A stretch of 64,000 nucleotides of DNA, taken from Filomicrobium insigne (GTDB lineage Bacteria; Pseudomonadota; Alphaproteobacteria; Rhizobiales; Hyphomicrobiaceae). This document shows, in pieces, positions 55,190 to 62,883 of this stretch. The notes beneath the pieces are model-generated. The model saw only the letters and a program-made list of their open reading frames with translations, had not been told where the DNA came from and searched no databases. The stretch is from the NCBI RefSeq assembly GCF_900104305.1, contig NZ_FNJC01000002.1, forward strand, positions 248,001-312,000, in the 5' to 3' direction. The translations under genes and the position numbers were made by a program. Every line of letters begins with the position of its first letter. Positions within the stretch are counted from its first letter, which is position 1.

Positions 55190-55443
55190 TGGCGTGATTG
55201 GCGAAGCGTGAACTCGCCGAGCTTGACACGTTGTTCCAGTGATCCGGCCATTTTTGCGACCGCATCTTCGCCAAACAAGGTTACGAGATCTGTCATCGCA
55301 GCAAAGATAGCTGCGTAAGCCATCAGTTCGGGGGCAACCCCGCTTTCCTCACCCTCGTCCCACGCAGTCAGAATTAGCTGCAATGCCCGCACGGTATCAT
55401 CACTTGTATCGATACTTGGGTCAGTCCATTCTGCTGTCGGCAT
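55186..55443 (-). CDS. Small acidic protein, unknown
   Basis: This 85-residue soluble, acidic protein (EWTDPSIDTSDDTVRA, AWDEGEESGVAPELMAYAA) is probably mostly helical. It has no signal or membrane segment, and I recognise no family. Its stop overlaps that of the LysE-type gene by 4 bases; its promoter would lie in the 194-base gap before it. Confidence 0.55.
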   Translation of the reverse strand: MPTAEWTDPSIDTSDDTVRALQLILTAWDEGEESGVAPELMAYAAIFAAMTDLVTLFGEDAVAKMAGSLEQRVKLGEFTLRQSRH

Positions 55444-55637
55444 GCTTGTGTACTCCCGTTACTGCAATTGGCAAACGGCTCCCCTAACCGTCGCAATGAC
55501 CGGACCGCGAGCACACGGAGCTGCGCGACCGACATTCGTATGGCTGTAGCACGCCGCTTTGTCGGCGGGAGTTGGCAAAACAATTCATTGTAAACCGCTG
55601 ATGTAGAAACCGCCCATGCTGATGACCAAGCGACGTG

Positions 55638-56042
55638 TTAGGGATAAGCTTTCACAAGGCTCTCCGAGAGCTCCACGCCCTCAACAAGAAAGCGATCAAC
55701 AGCCGTCTTCGCTGACTGAGTGCAAGCATTATAAGTGCGGCTGTAACTATTGTAGCCTTTATTGAAACTGCGCGTTAGCTGTGCGCGGCGGAGCGCGCTC
55801 GAACCTTCAGCATTAATGAGATCACGCATCTTGTCTCGCCAGAGCTGATCCTCTCCGGCGCCACATAACTCGCGCAGATAGTGCACCGCACCCAGTATTT
55901 CGGACAGCCTCATCAGCTTGTCGTCATAAGGTTTCACTTCCGCTGCGTGTGTCCCAAAGCCCACCGACCCAACAACACCGAGAGCAAGAAGGATCGCCGC
56001 ACTCCGTAAGCGCCACCTCATCACTTGCGTTTGTCCCTCCAT
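55638..56042 (-). CDS. TIGR02301 family exported protein
   Basis: This 134-residue protein with an N-terminal signal peptide (AAILLALGVVGSVGFGTHAA) matches the TIGR02301 family of Rhizobiales. Blocks include LMRLSEILGAVHYLRELCG and RSFNKGYNSYSRTYNACT, with two conserved Cys possibly forming a disulfide. Function is unknown. It lies 9 bases downstream of the NUDIX gene in the same operon, a usual pairing. Confidence 0.85.
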   Translation of the reverse strand: MEGQTQVMRWRLRSAAILLALGVVGSVGFGTHAAEVKPYDDKLMRLSEILGAVHYLRELCGAGEDQLWRDKMRDLINAEGSSALRRAQLTRSFNKGYNSYSRTYNACTQSAKTAVDRFLVEGVELSESLVKAYP

Positions 56043-56051
56043 GAAGTCGGA

Positions 56052-56519
56052 TCACCTTTCCCCGCAGCGTAATCCCGCCTGAAGCACTTCGTCATACAAA
56101 TACGCCCACGCTGACCGAATCACATACTCCGCTCCGCTCGTCAGACGATACTGTTCGAGTTCGGCAAAGGGAACGAACCTAGCTTGCGCAGCATCGCTCG
56201 CCGCAACCGGCACTGCTCCAGCCCTTATCACACCCGCAAACACGCTGAGCTGATATGTAGTCGATCGGCTTCCATCCGGCCCGAGGCTTTCAATCTCACG
56301 CTCACAGAAGCACCCCAAAATCTCAGGTTCCAGACCGGTTTCTTCGCGAACTTCGCGGATAGCCGCAGCCTGAGGGGCCTCCCCGGCACAAATATGACCA
56401 CCGGGAAAACTCCAATACCCTGCAGCAGGCGGATGCGCACGCTCGACGAGCAAAACCGATCCGCCCTCGAAAATAACGGCACTAGCCGCCAAAACGACTT
56501 TTCTCTGCGGCACCGACAT
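56052..56519 (-). CDS. NUDIX hydrolase
   Basis: The ATG at 56519 gives 155 residues. The Nudix box reads GGHICAGEAPQAAAIREVRE followed by ETG, intact with its glutamates. The family hydrolyses nucleoside diphosphate derivatives; the substrate is unknown. In-frame codons upstream to 56552 are a poor start. It is followed by the TIGR02301 gene. Confidence 0.88.
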   Translation of the reverse strand: MSVPQRKVVLAASAVIFEGGSVLLVERAHPPAAGYWSFPGGHICAGEAPQAAAIREVREETGLEPEILGCFCEREIESLGPDGSRSTTYQLSVFAGVIRAGAVPVAASDAAQARFVPFAELEQYRLTSGAEYVIRSAWAYLYDEVLQAGLRCGER

Positions 56520-56600
56520 GCGCTCTAGCCTACGTTCCTTGACCCGACGCAATCGCAGCAGGCATGGTATTTTTCTAATGCGACTCTACCATACGAAACC

Positions 56601-57281
56601 ATGTGTTCACGCTATACTCTGACATCACCGCCTGAAGCTGTTCGGACCCTTTTTGGTTATGCGAACGATGCAGGTTTTCCACCCCGCTATAATATCGCGC
56701 CGTCGCAACCGGTCGCGATTGTCCGTCATGGCCTGCGCGGTCAGCGGGAATTGGCATTGGTTCGGTGGGGGTTGATCCCACCCTGGGTCAAGGACCCGAT
56801 GAACTTTGCAATGCTCATCAATGCGCGCGCCGAAACCGCAGACGTAAAACCGTCATTCCGCAGCGCCCTCCGTCACCGCCGCTGCCTTGTGCCTGCTGAC
56901 GGATTTTACGAATGGACCGGACGCGCTGGTGCCAAACAACCCCACCTGATCAAACCAAAAAACGGCGGGCTCATTGCTCTCGCCGGGCTTTGGGAACATT
57001 GGCTGGGCGCCGATGGCAGCGAACTGGAAACGATGGCCATTCTGACCACAACGGCCAATGCCGAAATGGCGGCAATCCACGAACGTATGCCGGTCATTCT
57101 TACGCCCGATCAATTCGATGAGTGGCTCGATTGTCGTTCAGGCCGGTCTCAGGAAGCCAAAAAGCTGCTAAGTCCGCTTCCTGATAGGTCTCTGGAGATT
57201 ACGCCCGTTTCCAAAGACCTGAACAATCCCAGGAACGACTTTCCTGAAGTCCAGCGCAACATGCCTGACACGTTATTGTAA
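56601..57281 (+). CDS. SOS-response associated peptidase (HMCES/YedK)
   Basis: This 226-residue protein begins MCSRY, so after Met removal the catalytic N-terminal Cys is exposed, as required for DNA-protein crosslinking to abasic sites. Further signature blocks are YNIAPSQPVAIVRHG, NARAETADVKPSF, RCLVPADGFYEW and the histidine region HERMPVIL. The residue after Cys is Ser, where MCGR is more usual. It protects single-stranded abasic sites during replication. Confidence 0.92.
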   Translation: MCSRYTLTSPPEAVRTLFGYANDAGFPPRYNIAPSQPVAIVRHGLRGQRELALVRWGLIPPWVKDPMNFAMLINARAETADVKPSFRSALRHRRCLVPADGFYEWTGRAGAKQPHLIKPKNGGLIALAGLWEHWLGADGSELETMAILTTTANAEMAAIHERMPVILTPDQFDEWLDCRSGRSQEAKKLLSPLPDRSLEITPVSKDLNNPRNDFPEVQRNMPDTLL

Positions 57282-57506
57282 GGACGCAGCCCGCTTGGCA
57301 CCGCCACATTCGCCACACCTGCTTGGTAAATTGAACAAATCAATTGCGAATACTGTCTGCCCCCTCGCTTCCCAATTCGAGTGCGGTTAATCTGCCACGG
57401 CCCAGACGCGCAATTTACCGAGTGAGTTCAGGGCGATTAGAGCGATGGCCATAGGGCGCATTGCTTGATGTAAGCGAGCAGAACCCCGCGTATCGGGAGA
57501 GTGAGT

Positions 57507-59195
57507 ATGGGCTACAGAGGCGAAGACCTGGATTTGCGCACGACGCGAACCTGGAGTGGTCGAGGTGAAGGCGACTCTGACACAGCCGGCCCCGACGCGA
57601 TTTTGGATCCTCTTGCATCCCCACCTGACGGCCACGGTCCGATATGGGTCGATGACCTCCTGCTCACCTGTTGTAACCACGCCTATGAAATCGCGCTCGC
57701 CCACCGCTCGGGCGAAGTGCGTATCGAGCATCTGCTCTACGCCCTGACCCGCGTCGAAGAAGCCGCTGAAGTTCTGGAAAGCTATCGCATCAGGGTGGCC
57801 AGCCTTCGCCGCGAGTGTGGCATCGTTATAGCTGTCGAGCTTCCCGTTGGATTGGACGGAGAAGACAGCGCGCCGCGGCGCCAGCCAGCCCTTGAAGACG
57901 CGCTCCGAACCGCAGCACACTTGGCCTTCCGCCGGAAGAGCCCGGCGGGCGTTGCCGATCTCCTACAGGTCTTCGTTGATCTGCGACCGGATCTTCCAGG
58001 CCTCGACCTCCTCCATCGCTTTAGCTTGGTCAACAATCGCGACTACTATCGCTCGCGCTCATCTGCCTTCGAGCCGGACTACAACGATTATTCGACGCCG
58101 CGGGAGCGTCCACGCCGCCCAGCGCGACCAAGTTATCCAGACGAGCATTTTCCGTCCGCCAGCGCGGTTCGCTACAACATCCCCCAACCGCTCAACGACA
58201 ACACACAAAATGCACGCCTGGACGCTCTCGTACGCATGATCCAGACGTTGAGCGACGACCTCGCAAAAGACCGCGACAATCTCACGTCTACCTTCAAAAA
58301 ACTGCAACGAGACCTCGGAAACCCACCAACGTCCGGTGCGTCATCTACAGTTATTGAAAGTATCTTTGAAAAGATTGCCACCCGCCTTGATGCACTGGAA
58401 CAAGTGGTGCGAGAAGAAACCGGCGAGTCAGGACGGTCGCTCTCAGCCGTTTCCGCGCGATTGGCATCTGTCGAAAATCGCATCGCTGATAACCGCGACA
58501 CAGGCGTTGACCTGGGCCCAATAGAAGACCGGCTTGGCGAAATCGAATCCGCCTTCCTGAGCCTGAGCAGCGACACCGATACGGCCACGCGGATTGATGC
58601 ACTCGAAGCGACCTTAGTCGCAAAGCTTTCAGAAGCAGAAGAACGGGCCAATGCCGCAACCAACACCCAATTGGAAGCTCGAGCCCACGTTCTATCGGTA
58701 ATTGAAAGCAGCCTCGCCGGACTTACGACAAGCCGCGAAGCCGCGCAGGCACTCCGCGAAAAAAATGCCCAGCGTCTCGAAGCCATAGAGACACTACTCT
58801 CGCGGCAGACACAGCCAATCGATGACACACGCCAAGCTGACCTGCTCAAGCTTGATGAAGTGCATCAGGCCATCATGACGCTGAATGAGAACCAGCACAC
58901 GCTGGCTATGGCCATCCAGGCCTTCCGTTCCGCAAGCGTTGAACATGTCCAAACGATCGAAACCCGCCTCGCGCGTATCGACGCCAGCAACGAGGCCCCG
59001 GTCGCGCAGCTTCACCGCATGTCTCAACGCGTCGACGATCTACATCGCGCAGCGCTGGAACGCGATCATCGCCGAAATCGCTTCTGGTATTGGCTGTTCG
59101 GCACAAAGGACTGGCTCGCGGCAAGCTGGCCAAACCCGGTAAAGCAAACCGAAGAAGAACTACGCGCCATCAAGGACAGTGCATCGTCGACGTAG
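57507..59195 (+). CDS. ClpN-like domain and long coiled coil, unknown function
   Basis: Starting at ATG 57507 (GGGAGAG 6 bases upstream) gives 562 residues. Residues 45-172 resemble two Clp N-domain helical repeats: DDLLLTCCNHAYEIA with EHLLYALTRVEEA, then LEDALRTAAHLAFRR with DLLQVFVDLRPDLPG. No AAA+ ATPase follows. After a Tyr/Arg/Pro-rich linker (180-220), residues 230-515 are a long heptad-like coiled coil. The end NRFWYWLFGTKDWLAASWP is aromatic-rich and may touch membrane. I know no function. Convergent with tsaC, 10 bases apart. Confidence 0.7.
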   Translation: MGYRGEDLDLRTTRTWSGRGEGDSDTAGPDAILDPLASPPDGHGPIWVDDLLLTCCNHAYEIALAHRSGEVRIEHLLYALTRVEEAAEVLESYRIRVASLRRECGIVIAVELPVGLDGEDSAPRRQPALEDALRTAAHLAFRRKSPAGVADLLQVFVDLRPDLPGLDLLHRFSLVNNRDYYRSRSSAFEPDYNDYSTPRERPRRPARPSYPDEHFPSASAVRYNIPQPLNDNTQNARLDALVRMIQTLSDDLAKDRDNLTSTFKKLQRDLGNPPTSGASSTVIESIFEKIATRLDALEQVVREETGESGRSLSAVSARLASVENRIADNRDTGVDLGPIEDRLGEIESAFLSLSSDTDTATRIDALEATLVAKLSEAEERANAATNTQLEARAHVLSVIESSLAGLTTSREAAQALREKNAQRLEAIETLLSRQTQPIDDTRQADLLKLDEVHQAIMTLNENQHTLAMAIQAFRSASVEHVQTIETRLARIDASNEAPVAQLHRMSQRVDDLHRAALERDHRRNRFWYWLFGTKDWLAASWPNPVKQTEEELRAIKDSASST

Positions 59196-59205
59196 CGATT
59201 GAGCA

Positions 59206-60168
59206 TCACACCCTCGGTCGCGGCGCAGCGGCTCGTGTCAACCGGTCATTGATGGCCTCACCCAAGCCGGTATCGGGAATAGGCATCACAGCGATAGCTG
59301 AGACCCCGGGCTGGTCGAGTTCTCTCAGGCTCGCGAATAATCGCACGGCCGCCTCCGTGAGATCTCCACGCGCGCTCAAATTTAATACTAGCCCGTTATG
59401 TTCGGGCACGTTGGGGCCGAACGCCAACAGCGCCTCACCCTTTTCGGGTCGCTCCACATTGAGTCGAACCCGAGCAGCCGGCGCGTAATGGCTCTCCAAC
59501 TGGCCGGGCGACGTCGGCGTTTCCGTTGCGCCCTCGACCCGCGAGATCGGCGACCCAATCGTTTCCTCAATAAGATCGGTAGCAATCGCCCCAGGGCGGA
59601 GCAGTCGAACAACCTCTCCAGAACAATCGACGATGGTAGACTCAAGTCCGACCGTTGCAGGCCCGCCGTCCAGGATCAGATCGACGTCATCACCAAGATC
59701 CGCTGCAACATGCGCTGCGCACGTCGGACTAACCCGCCCCGACCGATTGGCAGAAGGCGCCGCAACGGGAACTTGAGCCTCCGCAAGAAGAGCCGTCGCA
59801 AGCGGATGGCCCGGTACGCGAATGGCAACCGTATCCATACCGGCGCTCACAAGGTCGGAAAGGCCGCTGTCCGCGCGCCGTTGAAGTACCAGCGTCAGCG
59901 GACCTGGCCAGAACGCCGCGGCCAAGACCTTCGCGACAGGCGTCATTATTGCGTAGCGTTCTACCGTGGCGACATCCACCGCGTGCACAATCAGCGGATT
60001 AAACCGAGGCCTGCCCTTCGTAGCAAAAATGGCGGCGACAGCATGAGCTTGCGTTGCATCTGCGCCAAGTCCGTAGACGGTCTCGGTCGGAAACGCCACA
60101 AGCCCACCCGCGCGGAGCACGGCACCCGCTTTTGCCACGGCCTGTGCGTCGGCCTTCTCGATATTCAT
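59206..60168 (-). CDS. tsaC: L-threonylcarbamoyladenylate synthase (Sua5 type)
   Basis: This 320-residue enzyme makes threonylcarbamoyl-AMP, the precursor of t6A37 in tRNA. The N-terminal YrdC/TsaC domain has GGLVAFPTETVYGLGADA, KGRPRFNPLIVH and SANRSGRVSPT. The extra C-terminal domain (about 210-320) with SPGQLESHYAPAARV is the Sua5 domain. The antisense frame that extends the downstream acyl-CoA dehydrogenase upstream runs through this gene and is not real. Confidence 0.95.
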   Translation of the reverse strand: MNIEKADAQAVAKAGAVLRAGGLVAFPTETVYGLGADATQAHAVAAIFATKGRPRFNPLIVHAVDVATVERYAIMTPVAKVLAAAFWPGPLTLVLQRRADSGLSDLVSAGMDTVAIRVPGHPLATALLAEAQVPVAAPSANRSGRVSPTCAAHVAADLGDDVDLILDGGPATVGLESTIVDCSGEVVRLLRPGAIATDLIEETIGSPISRVEGATETPTSPGQLESHYAPAARVRLNVERPEKGEALLAFGPNVPEHNGLVLNLSARGDLTEAAVRLFASLRELDQPGVSAIAVMPIPDTGLGEAINDRLTRAAAPRPRV

Positions 60169-60285
60169 CGACTAAATTGTCCCACAGCTCCGCCTCCAGT
60201 CTTGCCGATCCGGTCATTGCGAATAAGCTCGCGGCAAGACACGTCGCCGACACGGCGATATCCATACCACTCCATGAGGCTGCCC

Positions 60286-62061
60286 ATGACCTATCAGGCT
60301 CCAGTAGACGACATCATGCACGTCCTCAAGTCGGCAGTCGGTCTGGATGACCTCATTGAGCGCAATTTCTATGATGATCTCGATGCCGACACGATCCGCG
60401 CAATCATGGAGGAGGCGGGCCGTTTCGGTTCGGAGGTTCTCTCGCCCCTTAACAGCGAAGGGGACCATAAGCCGAGCGCTTTGAATGGCGGAAAAGTCAC
60501 GACGCCACCGGGCTGGAACGAAGCCTATCAGCAGTTCACGGCCGCAGGCTGGAGCGCCTTGCCAGGGCCTCAACAATATGGGGGCCAAGGCCTGCCGGAG
60601 ATCGTCTCCATGGCGGTAAGCGAGATCTGGAATGCCGCCAACCTATCCTTCGGTCTCTGCCCTCTGCTGACCCAGGGCGCCATCGGAGCTCTTGAGGCTG
60701 GCGGCTCTGATGTGCTGAAGGAAACCTATCTACCCAAACTCGTTTCAGGGGAATGGACCGGAACCATGAACCTGACCGAACCGCAAGCTGGGTCCGATCT
60801 GGCTGGCATAAAAACGCGCGCAGTTCCCCAAGACGACGGCACGTACCGTATCTTCGGCACAAAGATCTTCATCACGTACGGCGAACATGAGCTGAGCGGC
60901 AACATCATTCATCTTGTCCTTGCGCGATTGCCTGATGCGCCCCCTGGCACACGCGGGATCTCTCTGTTCCTCGTACCGAAGTTCATCGTCAATGACGACG
61001 GATCACTCGGTGAACGCAATGACGTCACCTGCACCGGCTTGGAACACAAGCTTGGCATTCACGGCAGCCCGACGTGCGTCATGACATTCGGCGAACAGGA
61101 TGGTGCGATTGGCTTCCTCGTCGGGGATGAGAACCGCGGCCTCAATTGCATGTTCATTATGATGAATGCCGCACGCCTCGCCGTTGGCGTTCAGGGCGTC
61201 GCCGTCGCAGAACGCGCGACCCAACATGCCGTTGCCTACGCAGAGGAACGTCGACAGGGCCGCAGTCCGCAAAATCGCGATGAGATGGTCCCCATCATCC
61301 AGCATGCCGACATACGTCGAATGCTCCTGGCCATGAAGGCCATGACGCAGGCGTCCCGCGCGATCTGCCTCGTCACCGCGCGCGAATTCGATTTGTCCAA
61401 TCGCGCAGCAACGCCAGAAGAGCGCGAGCAGGCCGCCGCACGCGCAGCATTGCTCACCCCCGTGGCCAAAGCATTTTCGACCGATATTGGCTGCGAAGTC
61501 GCTTCACTTGGAGTGCAGGTTCATGGCGGCATGGGATTCATCGAGGAGACGGGCGCCGCGCAGTATTACCGTGATGCACGAATCCTGCCGATCTATGAGG
61601 GCACTAACGGTATCCAGGCAATCGACCTCGTCACCCGCAAATTGCCGCTCGGCGAAGGCCGCGTCATGAAAGCGTATCTCGCTGAACTCAAACAGATCGT
61701 GGAAGCCGTATCCGCATCGAACCAGCCCGAATTCGGCGCCATGGCAAAGCGGCTGGAGGAAGCCGTCACCGCGCTGACGGAAGCCTCCATCTGGATGGGC
61801 GAACAGCTTGGCCAGGATCCGCAGAAAGCCCTCGCCGGTGCCACGACGTATTTACGCTTATTTGGGATCACCGCAGGCGGGTGTTATCTTGCAAAAGGCG
61901 CGTTAGCCGCTGCGCGTGATGGCACTCAAAGTTCCCCCCCTGTCGCAATCGCGCGCTTCTTCGCCGAACAGATCGCGACAACAGCCCCGGGTCTCGCATT
62001 GACCGTTACAGCAGGAAGCGATGCTGTGCTCGGCCTTGAACCGACCGCGCTCTCCGCATGA
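60286..62061 (+). CDS. Acyl-CoA dehydrogenase with C-terminal extension, DmdC-like
   Basis: This 591-residue FAD-dependent dehydrogenase has MNLTEPQAGSDLAGI and the substrate loop IHGSPTCVMTFGE. Other blocks are ARLAVGVQGVAVAERA and QVHGGMGFIEETGAAQYYRD (the catalytic Glu lies nearby in IYEGTNGIQ). The C-terminal part after residue 460 is the extra domain of the long FadE/DmdC type. It likely oxidises a short or medium acyl-CoA; specificity is not readable. The ATG 60286 is preferred; 60274 is possible. Its stop overlaps the crotonase start (ATGA). Confidence 0.88.
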   Translation: MTYQAPVDDIMHVLKSAVGLDDLIERNFYDDLDADTIRAIMEEAGRFGSEVLSPLNSEGDHKPSALNGGKVTTPPGWNEAYQQFTAAGWSALPGPQQYGGQGLPEIVSMAVSEIWNAANLSFGLCPLLTQGAIGALEAGGSDVLKETYLPKLVSGEWTGTMNLTEPQAGSDLAGIKTRAVPQDDGTYRIFGTKIFITYGEHELSGNIIHLVLARLPDAPPGTRGISLFLVPKFIVNDDGSLGERNDVTCTGLEHKLGIHGSPTCVMTFGEQDGAIGFLVGDENRGLNCMFIMMNAARLAVGVQGVAVAERATQHAVAYAEERRQGRSPQNRDEMVPIIQHADIRRMLLAMKAMTQASRAICLVTAREFDLSNRAATPEEREQAAARAALLTPVAKAFSTDIGCEVASLGVQVHGGMGFIEETGAAQYYRDARILPIYEGTNGIQAIDLVTRKLPLGEGRVMKAYLAELKQIVEAVSASNQPEFGAMAKRLEEAVTALTEASIWMGEQLGQDPQKALAGATTYLRLFGITAGGCYLAKGALAAARDGTQSSPPVAIARFFAEQIATTAPGLALTVTAGSDAVLGLEPTALSA

Positions 62062-62825
62062 GCAAACTCGTCGAAGGTCAGGTTACAAATCACGTCCAGG
62101 TGCTGCGTCTCTCACGGCCAGAGAAGAAGAACGCGATCAATGCAGAAATGTATCGCGCTCTTTCTGACGCCTTGGAACACGGCGATGCGTCGGACGATGT
62201 CAGGGTCCATGTCATCGTCGGCAGCGAAGGCACGTTCTCGGCAGGCAACGACCTGACGGATTTCTTGAAGACCGATGAGAACCGCGATGACGCCATGGCC
62301 GAGGTACTGCGCTTCATTCACCTCCTGCCCCACATCCGCAAACCGCTGCTCGCAGCCGTTGACGGACTCGCGGTGGGCATCGGAACCACATTGCTGTTCC
62401 ATTGCGATCTGGTGTTCGCCAGCGACCGTGCCACCTTTTCAACCCCCTTTGTTGATTTGGGTCTCGTACCCGAAGCAGGATCAAGTTTGCTCGGACCACT
62501 GCAGCTGGGCTACGCGCGTGCATTCGAACTTCTCGTTCTTGGCAAACCCTTCTCTTCTGAACGAATGCGCGAAGCAGGTCTCATCAATGCCGTCGTGCCG
62601 CCGGATGAACTGGAACAGGCAGCGCTCGCAGCAGCTGCGGGCCTGGCGGCAAAGCCTCCTCACGCGCTCGCGATATCTCGCCGCCTGCTCCGGGGAAATC
62701 CAACCACCGTCCAAAATCGCATCCGAGAGGAAGCCGAACACTTCGCTGAGCGCCTCAAAGCACCCGAAACTGTTGAAGCGCTGACAACATTCACACAAAA
62801 ACGGCCGCCAAATTTCTTAAAGTAA
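62058..62825 (+). CDS. Enoyl-CoA hydratase/crotonase family protein
   Basis: This 255-residue crotonase-fold protein has the oxyanion block FSAGNDLTDFL and the second block LVPEAGSSLLGP (Glu and Gly of the active-site loop). It hydrates or isomerises an enoyl-CoA. It is translationally coupled to the upstream acyl-CoA dehydrogenase by an ATGA overlap, so the two should act consecutively on the same acyl-CoA. The substrate is unknown. Confidence 0.88.
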   Translation: MSKLVEGQVTNHVQVLRLSRPEKKNAINAEMYRALSDALEHGDASDDVRVHVIVGSEGTFSAGNDLTDFLKTDENRDDAMAEVLRFIHLLPHIRKPLLAAVDGLAVGIGTTLLFHCDLVFASDRATFSTPFVDLGLVPEAGSSLLGPLQLGYARAFELLVLGKPFSSERMREAGLINAVVPPDELEQAALAAAAGLAAKPPHALAISRRLLRGNPTTVQNRIREEAEHFAERLKAPETVEALTTFTQKRPPNFLK

Positions 62826-62883
62826 CAATCATTCGGCTGAAAATAGCCCAACGGAAGTGCTAGCCTGAGGGAGAGAGAGGAAT

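Noticed and set aside
59398-60285. 296-codon N-terminal extension of the acyl-CoA dehydrogenase frame
   Set aside because: It runs antisense through the tsaC gene and has no similarity to the dehydrogenase family; the real start is near 60286.
41665-62825. Complete DMSP demethylation pathway
   Set aside because: Only DmdB/C-like and crotonase enzymes of broad families are present, far apart, and no DmdA was seen.
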